24,237 nt of DNA from NCBI GenBank assembly GCA_024364805.1, contig CM044524.1:60812886-60837122 (forward strand), read 5' to 3'. Each line of letters begins with the position of its first letter. Position 1 is the first letter of the stretch. A model generated the notes under the pieces. It saw nothing but the letters and a program-made list of their open reading frames with translations, searched no databases and was not told where the DNA came from. The DNA is from Euprymna scolopes. Its lineage: Eukaryota > Mollusca > Cephalopoda > Sepiida > Sepiolidae. Of the stretch, positions 1-8,780 are shown piece by piece. Made by a program: the position numbers and the translations under genes.

Positions 1-87
1 ATATATATATATATATATATATATAGACAGAGAGAGAGTGAGTGAGAGAGACAGAGAGAGAGACAGACAGAGAGAGAAAGAGAGATA
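1..87. repeat. AT then purine-rich (AG/ACAG) microsatellite
   Basis: The window opens in an (AT)n run of about 25 bases. It passes into an imperfect AG/ACAG purine repeat that fades out near 87. This is simple sequence with no coding content, and its left edge lies outside the window. Confidence 0.9.
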
Positions 88-2012
88 TTGATAGATATAC
101 AGATATGTAAATATATAAGGTGTTTCGCTGTATCACTTTCATGCGGCTAGGAAGCATGTTTTTTACACTAGGTATCCTTGATGGAAGCCTAAATGGGACA
201 AGATATATTAATTGTACTGCTAGATTAACGAGCATATAATGAAGCAGTATATTTAAAAGTTAAGTAATCGCGTGCATGTATAATTTTCTTTCAACATCGT
301 TTACCCTTTAAATCTATTTTAAATTTTCTCGTCGATTACATAATAAGCCATCTAAGAGCTGTTGTTTAATTAATTGAATAATGTTATTCATAGAACTCTT
401 TGGCGGCTTCTTGAACATATAACTGAATGGAACTTAATCGTGGGAGGAAGGAAACACACATACACAAATAATGCCTGTTAGCAACAGAATAGGCATTTAA
501 GTGATAATAATATTGAGAAAAAACATTTTCTTTTTATCTAAATGATTATGCAGTTAACTTTGATTTTGTTATCATGCTATATAACCTTATTAGATGTGTA
601 ACAAAAATAAAGGTTCTCTTCTTATCCCACGACCTTAGGCTAATGCAGAGGCGTAGGATAAGTAATTGAACATAGCAAATTGCAAGTTTATTAAGTATCT
701 CACAAGGGCACGGATAATACCGCGATGAAACCAATGCCAAAAAGATTTCCAAGCTAAGTCATGTGACACAGGGGTTCTCGCATTTCAAAGATAATCTACA
801 TATCGCCCAGAATGTACTCAGCTTACTAGATCAACAAATTTTAACTATGTATCACGTTCTCCATATTGATGTGATTTTAAAACTGTTTAATCGGCGGCAG
901 TCTAACTGTCCGACGTGTTATTTCCTATTGTGACCCGTTCAGCTGTACGCTATCGTAGAAAAATTGTATTTCTACTAGATTTGCAATCAAATAACGTTGA
1001 GATGTTGTTGATTTCTGTAGTTCATTAAAATTAAACGACTTAAACTGTTGTAATATTTTTTGTTACACTTTACAGTACTATATTCTATGAAAAAACATTT
1101 AAAACTGTGTTATGTATATAAACGTTCAAGCATCGAGATATAAGCATTCTTACGCTGGATGTATTCTGACACGCCTTTCAGAATATTATGTAATTAGGCT
1201 AAGAATCACGCCCTATAAAGTTATAGGATAAAGGAGTTTTATTTTCTGCAAAATAATACGTTTTCATAAGTATACAAGCCTGAAAATGTACGGATAAGTT
1301 TTGAACATTACCTCAACAACTTCATAATCCACACACTAAAGCACGACTTTAAGCAAGTCTTCTGCAAGTTGATTAGTATCAGCGATCAATTTTGTTTAAA
1401 AAAAAAAAGCCGCTAAAACATAAAGTGATATGTTTATTAACGCTGATATCTTTTGAATTCGTATTGTATATGAATTAATAAGAGATATGCATTTTGAAAA
1501 GCGAAGGGAAAATTTAGTTCGTAGAATATATTTCCATTAAATCGTAAGATTGCTTTTTCAGCAAGAAATAAACCTGAAAATAGGCAAATAATTCGGAATG
1601 AAAGAAAAAAAAAATGAATTCCAAAAAGAAATTATGAGGAGTCAAAATGTGATATCAAACATAATTTTTGATGTATTAATCAGAGTTTTTCCTGTTTTTT
1701 TTTCTTCTGACAGTTTTTTTTATATCATCTGCACAGCTATCAAAGTTAATGGACTTATTCATCACAGATTTAAACATTTAGGTAAGATATTCTATTTGTC
1801 GTTCCTTGGCTTAAATTTGCCCCGCAAAGACAGCAGAATCAGATACGAGTCCGGGTTTCATTGTTACGTATAGCTAGAGCACAAAAACACGCATCCTCCA
1901 TTGATACAAAAATAAAAGTTACTCAGACTAGAATGATTTCTTTTCGTTGATCGACGACAGAAATGATTCAAGGTAAAACTACTCATGCGCTATAAAGTAG
2001 AACCCCGGCACA
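88..2012. other. Unassigned AT-rich DNA
   Basis: I see no gene here. The longest open segment, about 91 codons at 1598-1873 on the plus strand, is rich in Phe, Ile and Lys as expected from AT-rich sequence. It has no recognisable motif and no convincing pair of splice borders. A nine-base A run lies near 1400. The stretch is best treated as intergenic or intronic. Confidence 0.6.
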
Positions 2013-2168
2013 CTAGGATACTGTTTTTAAGGTTACAATGTGGAATACGATGTTTTTCCGACCGATGCTTACGGTGGTATTTATAAAGTTATTTGGTTAT
2101 AGTCATGTGTATTATATACTATTCTGTATTTTGTTACTAATTTTCCATGCCGTCTCCCGAGGTTCTTC
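2013..2168 (+). repeat. Dispersed repeat, copy A
   Basis: This segment matches 17715-17887 in the same orientation. The best-conserved core reads GTGGAATACGATGTTTTTC in both copies and is preceded by TTTTTAAGGTTAC. Further matched blocks follow, including ATGTGTATTATATACT and a shared TCCCG with GTTTCT-like sequence. There are many substitutions and small indels between blocks. No terminal inverted repeats or target duplications were found, so the class is unknown. It may be the conserved part of a longer transposon. Confidence 0.7.
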
Positions 2169-2649
2169 CATATTTTGCTTTTAGCTAAAATCATGTCGTA
2201 CGCTAAAATAAGTTTTTATTTTATTTGTCGGACATGTAAGTCGAAAATATAGTTTTAATTCGTATATGATTCTAAATGAAGAATACACATTTATGGTAGT
2301 TGTTCATGCATAAGTATTGAGTATAATTCTCGTTTGAATATAACTGTTTTCTTTGCAATAACATATCGGTTCGTCATGACTAACTTGAAAATACCATTGT
2401 AATATATCGCTCCAGTCTAAAACTTAAAATAGTGTTATGATTTTGTTTATTCGTCCAAATTTTGTTTGCAAAAATCGTTTTTGATTTATTTTAATCATGA
2501 CATCGTCGACAGCCTGTTACGATAAGCTTTCATACATCATCGTCATTTACGTGAAATATCATATTAGTAAGTGTGAATTAAATTGGAAATAGCAGTGTGT
2601 TTGGTTGGCATGCATGTCTTAAAATCTAACATTTGTCAGCCTAACTGTC
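2169..2649. other. Unassigned AT-rich DNA
   Basis: No gene, RNA or repeat is recognised between the dispersed repeat and the start of LINE homology. An open segment beginning at 2583 runs into the LINE frame, but its first 25 or so residues do not resemble the element. Confidence 0.5.
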
Positions 2650-2837
2650 GGGGATTTAATGCGTCCGGAAATATCAGTTTCAATCACGAGGTTGTCTCCT
2701 CAGCAACCGACAAGGCTAACATGCTTGCCAGTCGGTTTGCCTCAAACTCCACACTGGACCCTTCCAACCACCCCCTACCTGACTTTCCTATGCGGACAGA
2801 CCCCACACTAGACGATCTGAAAACCACCCCTGCTTAG

Positions 2838-3680
2838 GTGCATGCTATCATAAAAAACCTTGACACCTCAAAAGCATGTGGACCCGATCTTATCCCAGCT
2901 CTGCTATTAAGAAAGTGCTCAGCCGAAGTAGCTCCAGTTCTCTCCAAACTCTACAACAAATGCCTTAATGAAGCTTGCTTTCCGGTCTGTTGGAAAACTG
3001 CTTCTTTTGTACCATTATTCAAGAATTCTGGCGAAAGGACAGACCCATCAAATTATCGCCCCATTAGCCTCCTCCCACTTTTTGCCAAAATATTTGAGAC
3101 CATAATTAACCATGCTCTAGTCCATCATCTTACAGATGCTAAACAACTGACTGACAAACAATATGGATTTAGACAAGCCCGTTCCACAGCAGACATCCTA
3201 ACTGTGATCTCTGAACGTATATACCATTCATTGGACAAAGCTGGGGAGGGCAGAGCGGTAGCTCTAGATATATCTAAGGCTTTTGACAGGGTATGGCATG
3301 AGGGTCTCCTCAGTAAAATCAGATCATACGGTATCACTGGTAGAATACTTAACATAATTAAATCCTTCCTAGATAAGAGAAAAATTCAGGTTGTCCTCGA
3401 CGGTCGTACATCTAAACAATATGATATAAATGCGGGGGTGCCCCATGGTTCTTTCCTTGGACCTCTATTGATCCTGATATTTATAAATGACCTCCCCGAC
3501 AACATTGCCTCTGAGATGGGTATATATGCTGATGACACTACACTCTATGGCAGGCACGACAGGAAGACGAATGAACACATTTCTAAAGAAATGGCAGAAA
3601 CACTAGAGGAAGACCTCCAATCTGTAGTTGAATGGGGACAAAAGTGGTTGGTTGCGTTCAATGCTGCCAAGACTAACTAG
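2838..3680 (+). pseudogene. LINE reverse transcriptase domain (damaged)
   Basis: This 280-codon open segment carries the RT core of copy 1. Visible blocks in order are the entry motif KNSGERTDPSNYRPISLL, then QYGFRQARSTADILTVIS, then motif A-like ALDISKAFDRVWHEG (about residue 145), then GVPHGSFLGPLL (usual form GVPQGS.LGP, so Gln is replaced by His), then the catalytic box YADDTTLYG with TAT-GCT-GAT-GAC at 3525-3536. Both catalytic aspartates of YADD are intact. The same frame is open upstream to about 2583 across one TAG. In the family this enzyme copies element RNA onto nicked chromosomal DNA. It begins at a GTG only because the previous codon is a stop, so no true start is implied. Confidence 0.93.
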
Positions 3681-3691
3681 TTTCATTCAAT

Positions 3692-4354
3692 AATTACAAG
3701 AAACCCTCTCTACCACCAATAGCAATGGCCAACGGCTCTTTATCTGATAATCTATCTTTCAAACTCCTTGGCCTAACGTTCACTGGAAACATGAGTTGAA
3801 ACAATTCCATTGAAGGCATTGCCAGGGCCGCTGAAAGAAAGGTGGGCTCTCTCTACCGTGCTAGAAAACTACTAACACCCGAAAGTATCCTGTACCTCTA
3901 TAAGGCCACCATTCGCCCATGTATGGAGTATTGCTGCCACATCTGGGCTGGTGCATCTGCTACTAGTCTATCGCTCCTTGACAAGGTTCAAAAGAGAGTC
4001 GCAAACCTGATAGGCCCTGAACTGGCATCTAAGCTTCAGCCTCTGTCCCATCGACGAAATGTTGCATCCCTCTGCCTTTTTTACAAGTATTTTAGTGGCG
4101 AATGCTCTGACGAACTGCAATCACTTGTGCCCCCACGACGTGAGCACCCTCGACAAACCCGACAGACTGCTAAATCCCACCCCCACACTGTAGAGATCCC
4201 TAGATGTAAAAGATCTTTTTACTCCAATAGTTTCTTCCCCAGCACCGCTAGACTCTGGAATTCCATTCCAGGTCCTTGCTTCCCCAACAGTACTGACGTG
4301 CAGAAGTTCAAGTGTAACGTGAACCGACACCTTGCTGCCCAAATCCCTACATAG
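3692..4354 (+). pseudogene. LINE copy 1 C-terminal region
   Basis: This continues the RT protein in the frame entered after about 3691. It reads through SFKLLGLTFTGNMS, the TGA at 3797, KVGSLYRARKLLTPESILYL, RPCMEYCCHIWAG, LSHRRNVASL and the near-terminal block TARLWNSIPG, ending at TAG 4352-4354. These are the hallmark thumb and C-terminal blocks of jockey/CR1-type elements. The closely corresponding SARLWNSVP block occurs in LINE copy 3 near 10340. The reading frame from 3842 to 4354 is uninterrupted for 170 codons. Confidence 0.9.
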
Positions 4355-4441
4355 TACCCCAGTAGTTGTTGCCCCTGATAGTAGCTCCCTAAACCAAAGT
4401 GGCAATTTGCCTTGTTTGGGGTGAAAATGTAATAAAAAAAA

Positions 4442-4987
4442 TTGTCGTGTCACATTATTTTGTTGGTCTGATATTCTTAGAATTTAAAGTATCCTCTTTG
4501 TATACTCCTAAGTTTAGAGTTGCATTTTGCTTTGGGGCAATGCGGATACAACGAACTTATGGTTATTTAACCACGTACAATTTTGTGTACAAGAAAATAT
4601 TTTAGCCAGTATCTCTGCTGTAATTAAATTTTTAATCTCTTTGTATGGAGGACTTTCTTTTTATTTACTCTTTCTCTGTGAACTTATCATTGGAATTTCA
4701 CCTCTGCGCTTGTTTCCCTGTTCGTACCAAGATGCAAAAATTTAATCGTAATTGAAAAAATCGTTCTGTACGATTCCTTACCTAAGTTGTCCCCCAATAC
4801 AAACCTTTCTGAATTTTTCGGAATGAAGATTGGTTATTAGTATTTTTTGTGTTTTTATTCTACTTGGAAGTCATCCTTAGTCAAGGCCCGAATGCCACTC
4901 GAAAGTAAGGGTTAATGAATATAAGGTGGTAGTTTAGTATTCACTTATGTTGGAAATTGAGTAGAATTTGATTATGATTTTTTTAAA
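4442..4987. other. Spacer between tail-to-tail LINE copies
   Basis: No gene is recognised. The segment is flanked by inverted LINE 3' ends (copy 1 on the left, antisense copy 2 on the right). Open segments at 4399-4745 are short and hydrophobic with no motif. Confidence 0.6.
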
Positions 4988-5176
4988 ATTACATTTTCAC
5001 CCCAAACAAGGCACATTGCCACTTTGATGTAGGGGTCTATTATCAGAGACATAAGCTACATGGGTACTATGTAGGGAGTTGGGCAGCAAGATATCGGTTC
5101 ACGTTACACTTGAACTTCTGCATGTAAATACAGTTGGAAGAGCAGGAAACCAGAAGTCAATTCCAAAGTCTAGCGC
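4988..5176 (-). mobile_element. LINE copy 2, short 3' end, antisense
   Basis: The reverse complement of this segment matches the end of LINE copy 1. It carries GCAGAAGTTCAAGTGTAACG followed by TGAACCGA, CTTGCTGCCCAA and CCCTACATAGTACCC. It also carries the 3' UTR block GCCTTGTTTGGGGTGAAAAT and an A-rich tail read on the minus strand. Homology stops at about 5176, inside the block that encodes ARLWNS in copy 1. This is therefore a strongly 5'-truncated insertion of about 190 bp, inserted separately and in the opposite direction. Confidence 0.9.
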
Positions 5177-6278
5177 TTTTGCGGAGTCGGTTCAACAACG
5201 ACCTCATTTATTGTTATTTGAAGGCTACCTTGTTTTATAAAACCGGGACAAAATGCGGAACGGTGTTCACCAGCCGGACACTTCTGGAAAATAAGCTTTG
5301 TTCATAGAATACGCGTTTTTATTTAGGGACAAACAGAAAGTGAAAAATATATCATCGATTATATTTGTGAAAGTTTGGTAAGGGTGGGTGGCCATAAATT
5401 AGAGTCCAGTCGGGCATTTGCCATAAAAATTACCATAAAACAGAGACAGAATCGCGACATCCTTGTTTGTGGAAATGAGGTTGCAGGGAAAAAACAAAGA
5501 AACTCACTTACTATGCTTCGAAGCCGGGTTTGAACTCTATCACGACAGGATAGGATATGCCGAGCATTTCTTTGACAAATATGACAATATTATTCTATTT
5601 AAGATTGCACCCGGCTCTTATACTAATATAGGATTACATCGGCAGTGAGATACCTCCTTGAGCGGTAGAGCTATCGTAACATTTTTCTGCTTGGCAACAG
5701 ATTTAATAAACATGTTTCATTTAAAGTCAGCAGTGACGACCAGTCGCAGAAACTTGTCAAGAAATGAAAGTTTCCAAAAGACGAGAACCAAACACTGAGT
5801 TGGGACATGTCGGGGATCAGAGGGATTAGAATGAAAAGAGAAAAGCTTGGTTTTCGATGCATATTTTTACACATTATCTCACGTCCTCAAGATGAGAAGA
5901 AAGCGAATCAGAAAGAACTTAGTTATTGCTGGTTTTTGAAGTATTGCTATAGATGGTCGTGTCGTTAGCATGAATTACTACGAATTATCTATGAATGTGG
6001 ATTGAGCGATTATTTATGATCAGGAATTGGGTTGGGCCAAGGATGGTATCCCGAAATTAGGTTCTGCTCATCAACGATTATACTCATAAATCTATCAGAG
6101 AGAAAGGGGTTTTATAATTGAGAGAACATGCCCATATATTTTATAGCTGGCGATGTGGTTTAATATTTATTTATGCGATACGCTATCAAATTTTTTGGAC
6201 ATGTCAGGAGCTATTGCTCTAGAGACGAATCTCGTTGAGAGTTCACACAACTATGTGAGATAATATTTAGTACATCGA
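5177..6278. other. Unassigned DNA
   Basis: No gene is recognised. A stretch near 5510-5680 contains GGGTTTGAACTC and GAGCGGTAGAGC. These recall tRNA B-box and A-box sequences but stand in the wrong order for a tRNA gene. They could be decayed SINE remnants. Confidence 0.5.
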
Positions 6279-6312
6279 CTGCAGATCTCGCAGAACTGCA
6301 GATCTCGCAGAA
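6279..6312. repeat. Perfect 17-bp tandem duplication
   Basis: CTGCAGATCTCGCAGAA occurs twice without a spacer. Because the two units are identical, the duplication is probably recent. Confidence 0.9.
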
Positions 6313-6494
6313 CCATATTGCATGACACTGAGCAGGTAACTTATACTGAAACGGTTTAATAATTTTCTGTTTATCACAGATTCCAGCATCTTGTTCATGA
6401 CACAAAGGTGACTGATTGGTCTGTACTGAGAGGAAGATGACCGATTTCTGAACTTTTAAAATCTGAGTAGACTGATAAAATTGTCCAACGTGTT

Positions 6495-6561
6495 GGAAAA
6501 CATTTTATCATTAAGGCAACGTTTAAACAGTTTTGTAAAAATAGCAGTTAGTTCCGGTTTA
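6495..6561 (+). repeat. Dispersed repeat 2, copy A
   Basis: This matches 7376-7441 in the same orientation. Both carry TTAAGGCA.CGTTTA.ACA followed by GTTTT.TA and then GTTC.GGTTT. The two are clearly diverged. The class is unknown and no ends were defined. Confidence 0.55.
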
Positions 6562-7375
6562 TGCTCTTTGAGTCGGCGAGATCTCAGCGAATATCCGGAA
6601 GATGGCGATGATCAGGCGGGCTTGGGCTTGTGGTATGTCATGCTGGTGCCGTTCTCGACATACGACTAAACAAATTAGAACAACTGGTTCATGTGATGGG
6701 AGAAGGGGACCAGTGAGAGAAGGGTAGAAAGTCATAGCACTCTTTCTGAAACTAAGTCTGGGTCTCTTAGGACTTGTGGGCCGGCACTTAGTCCTACTAC
6801 CACACCCAGAGTCTTCCAACGACCACCTGATTGCACCACGGATATGATGCTTTCAGCTTCATTTGGACGGCGATTTAAAACCGCTTTCGAAGATATAAGG
6901 TTACGTGATGTGGAACCACAAAATATAAAGCATAACCGTGGTCGGAAGCTTCGCTGAGCTGTTTTTCAATCGTTGAACCGCCCGCATCTGTATTTACGGT
7001 GTGCTGGAAATAGACCTGTTGCCATAACTTGGGTCGGTGAAAAACATGAGTTTGACCGTAGCGCGTCTCCCATCTCACTCGTTTAATATTTTCAATTTGA
7101 GATATGATAGAAGGCTGCTATTTCTCATACGATTTGTACCCAACTGGCCAACTAATAGAGGTCTGCAACTAAAAAAGAAAACCGGTTTTCATTAGACGGA
7201 AATTGAATTATGTCGTCTTTTATATGATGGCAAATCGTTTCATCCTGTACATTTGTACGTCGCATAGTGTGTTTTCAGTTACTGGAGGGAGTACTGCTTG
7301 TTCTTTACAGAGGCGCAAAAGTCGAACACCTGTCCTCTTAAATACTGGACAGAATGTCGAGATTTCATTGGGTGT
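6562..7375. other. Unassigned DNA
   Basis: No gene is recognised on either strand. Open segments of 60-86 codons are present (for example 6559-6819 minus and 6875-7078 minus) but show no motif and no splice-border pair. Confidence 0.5.
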
Positions 7376-7441
7376 CGAGAATTATCTCCTCTTAAGGCAG
7401 CGTTTACACACCAGTGTTTTTATAGGAGCCCGTTCTGGTTT
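7376..7441 (+). repeat. Dispersed repeat 2, copy B
   Basis: This is the partner of 6495-6561, about 880 bp away. The shared core is TTAAGGCAGCGTTTACACA followed by GTGTTTTTATAGGAGC and GTTCTGGTTT. The pair may mark two fragments of one older element or two independent insertions of one family. Confidence 0.55.
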
Positions 7442-7692
7442 CAGTGTTTAAACACGATCATTGAAATGTTATCTAGTTCTCTATGGCTTGAATAAATCTT
7501 CTGGATATGTCTGATAACGTCTTAGACGAATACATTGATGCCGTATAGCGTATTTTCAGTCATGAGATCAAATTCAGGAGACAGACGGCCCTGATAAAAC
7601 AAAGTGGAGATTGATGCAAAATTCTTAGGGTAGGTTTTGCTGCCACATCACCGGAAGTCTCTTGATGAATTGCTGCATGGAATATACGCATC

Positions 7693-7695
<3 letters not shown>

Positions 7696-7731
<36 letters not shown>
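7696..7731. repeat. A36 homopolymer
   Basis: This is an uninterrupted run of 36 A. It could be the poly(A) tail of a plus-strand retrocopy whose body lies upstream, or an expanded mononucleotide tract. No retrocopy body was recognised upstream. Confidence 0.95.
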
Positions 7732-7735
<4 letters not shown>

Positions 7736-7766
7736 GCTTGATATACGACAAATTCGCGGGAACCAC

Positions 7767-7770
7767 ATAT

Positions 7771-7817
<47 letters not shown>
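7767..7817. repeat. (AT)n microsatellite upstream of U6-like sequence
   Basis: This is a TA/AT run with one phase break near 7781. It covers positions about -72 to -22 relative to the U6-like start. A U6 TATA box (about -30) would fall inside the run. Any proximal sequence element at about -65 to -45 is replaced by simple repeat. Confidence 0.95.
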
Positions 7818-7819
<2 letters not shown>

Positions 7820-7838
7820 TCTATTACTAAAGTCTTGG

Positions 7839-7862
7839 GTACACGCTTCGGCAGTACATATC

Positions 7863-7895
<33 letters not shown>

Positions 7896-7945
7896 GCCCC
7901 CTGAGCAAGGATGACACGCAAATTCGTGAAGCGTTCCATATTTTT
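7839..7945 (+). ncRNA. U6: U6 spliceosomal snRNA-like sequence
   Basis: This is a nearly full-length U6 match of about 107 nt. U6 is the catalytic snRNA of the spliceosome and is normally a Pol III transcript. Visible blocks are the 5' stem-loop GTACACGCTTCGGCAGTAC, the run CTAAAATTGGAACGATACAG that leads into the invariant ACAGAGA box, the AGC triad, the internal stem-loop region and the segment GCAAATTCGTGAAGCGTTCC. It ends in ATATTTTT, a Pol III-type terminator. Against the standard U6 sequence it differs at several sites, including G to C at 7897 and C to A at 7904 (internal stem-loop) and A to C near 7862. The outer 5' stem is GTAC/GTAC, so pairing is preserved. It lacks room for a normal upstream element and is more likely a retrocopy than a working gene, but a live gene is not excluded. 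Confidence 0.93.
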
Positions 7946-8043
7946 ACCTTACTAAGACATCCAAAAAAAAATGAACTTATTTGGCCTTAAATGACCATGC
8001 AGCTGGTGATAGTCCAATAAACTGAACAAACAAACAAACAAAC
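7946..8043 (+). repeat. Retroposon-like tail joined to U6-like sequence
   Basis: Directly after the U6 T-run comes about 17 nt of spacer, an A9 tract (7963-7971), about 50 nt of unique sequence, CCAATAAACTG, and a (AACA)n tail at 8025-8043. A short body ending in a simple A-rich repeat is the usual form of a SINE or LINE 3' tail. I do not recognise the body. It could be a U6-headed chimeric retroposon or a separate insertion beside the U6 copy. Confidence 0.4.
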
Positions 8044-8257
8044 TTAAGTTTTGGCTGTTTGAAGCAAAATAAGCTCTCGCGCTTTTTTCTAACACCGTTG
8101 CAATGGTTGCTGGCATATGAATAGGTAACTGCAATGACCGAACATCTATTTCGTATAAAGTAATTAAAATAGTAATTTCTTTGTGCAATATCAGCAGCTT
8201 ATCGGGCTGTATACCACGATTAGCTATTTAGTTTAAGTGAGAACATTTTGCGTCCGG

Positions 8258-8693
8258 TCAGTACGCTAGCCTTCTAGACCTTTTTCTCACAACTTCCTCT
8301 GAGCTATGTTCATCTTCCGTTCCGTCTCCTCTGGAATCTTCCGAGCACTCGATTGTATCAGTTGAGATAAAAACGAAATGCAATAAGTCTTCAGATGTAC
8401 CTCTCCACGTACTGTATATCGATACTCTACGGCTGACTGGGATAGCTTCCGTACATTTATATCTGCATTCCATGTTTAAAAATGATGTGTCCTCCATAGT
8501 ATCAGAACTGACAAAATTGTTAATTGTAAGCATAGACCGATTAATACCATCCAAAAAATTCCGACAAAAACAGCCAACCATGGTTCTCCCGAGAATGTGC
8601 TGCTGTCATCGCGCACTGAAATCATTTTTTCCATATCTACCAACGTAATAGATGCAGTGAGACTAAAGCTGCTTTCAGGAACGCCAGCAACCA
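8258..8693 (-). CDS. Putative terminal exon with a membrane span, unrecognised
   Basis: On the minus strand TATTACTCTTTTACAG, preceded by more T-rich sequence, ends at 8694 and forms a strong splice acceptor. The frame entered (first codon completed by TG) starts VVAGVPESSFSLTASITLV. It then reads about 20 further residues and a hydrophobic segment, WLAVFVGIFWMVLIGLCLQL plus TILSVLILW, that looks like a single membrane helix. This frame stops at 8476-8478. A second frame is open from about 8581 to 8258 and reads as a hydrophilic acidic tail (for example STDTIECSEDSRGDGTEDEH, then VVRKRSRRLAY and stop). The two frames meet at a T5 run just after the helix. This suggests either a one-base indel (assembly error, polymorphism or decay) or that the real end is at 8476. 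The family is not recognised. A type I membrane protein tail is inferred. Confidence 0.35.
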
Positions 8694-8780
8694 CTGTAAA
8701 AGAGTAATAAAAATGCAAGGGAGCTATATTCTCAGTTCGTTAAATCCAAAGTAGCTGAGCAGCGGCTTGGTTCCCATTAG

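Larger units (their letters stand above)
2650..4441 (+). mobile_element. LINE copy 1, jockey/CR1 group, 5'-truncated
   Basis: This is a non-LTR retrotransposon fragment of about 1.8 kb. It holds the segment upstream of the reverse transcriptase, the RT domain, the C-terminal region and a short 3' UTR ending in an A-rich tail (GTAATAAAAAAAATTG, near 4441). No apurinic-type endonuclease domain remains, as is usual for 5' truncation during target-primed reverse transcription. The conceptual protein is interrupted by TAG at 2835-2837, TAG at 3678-3680 with a nearby frame change before about 3691, and TGA at 3797-3799 where Trp is expected. The copy is therefore dead, but it retains long open stretches and so is moderately young. 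No clear target-site duplication was found. Confidence 0.93.

Noticed and set aside
3125-3355. Minus-strand open segment inside the LINE RT region
   Set aside because: It is the shadow of the plus-strand reverse transcriptase, whose motifs are explicit. The same applies to 4121-4453 on the minus strand.
5506-5690. tRNA-like A-box and B-box words
   Set aside because: The B-box-like word precedes the A-box-like word and no cloverleaf can be drawn. It is at most a decayed SINE and is not called as a tRNA gene.
7648-7917. Minus-strand open segment with poly-Phe and Ile-Tyr repeats
   Set aside because: It is simply the translation of the A36 run, the TA microsatellite and the U6-like sequence in antisense.
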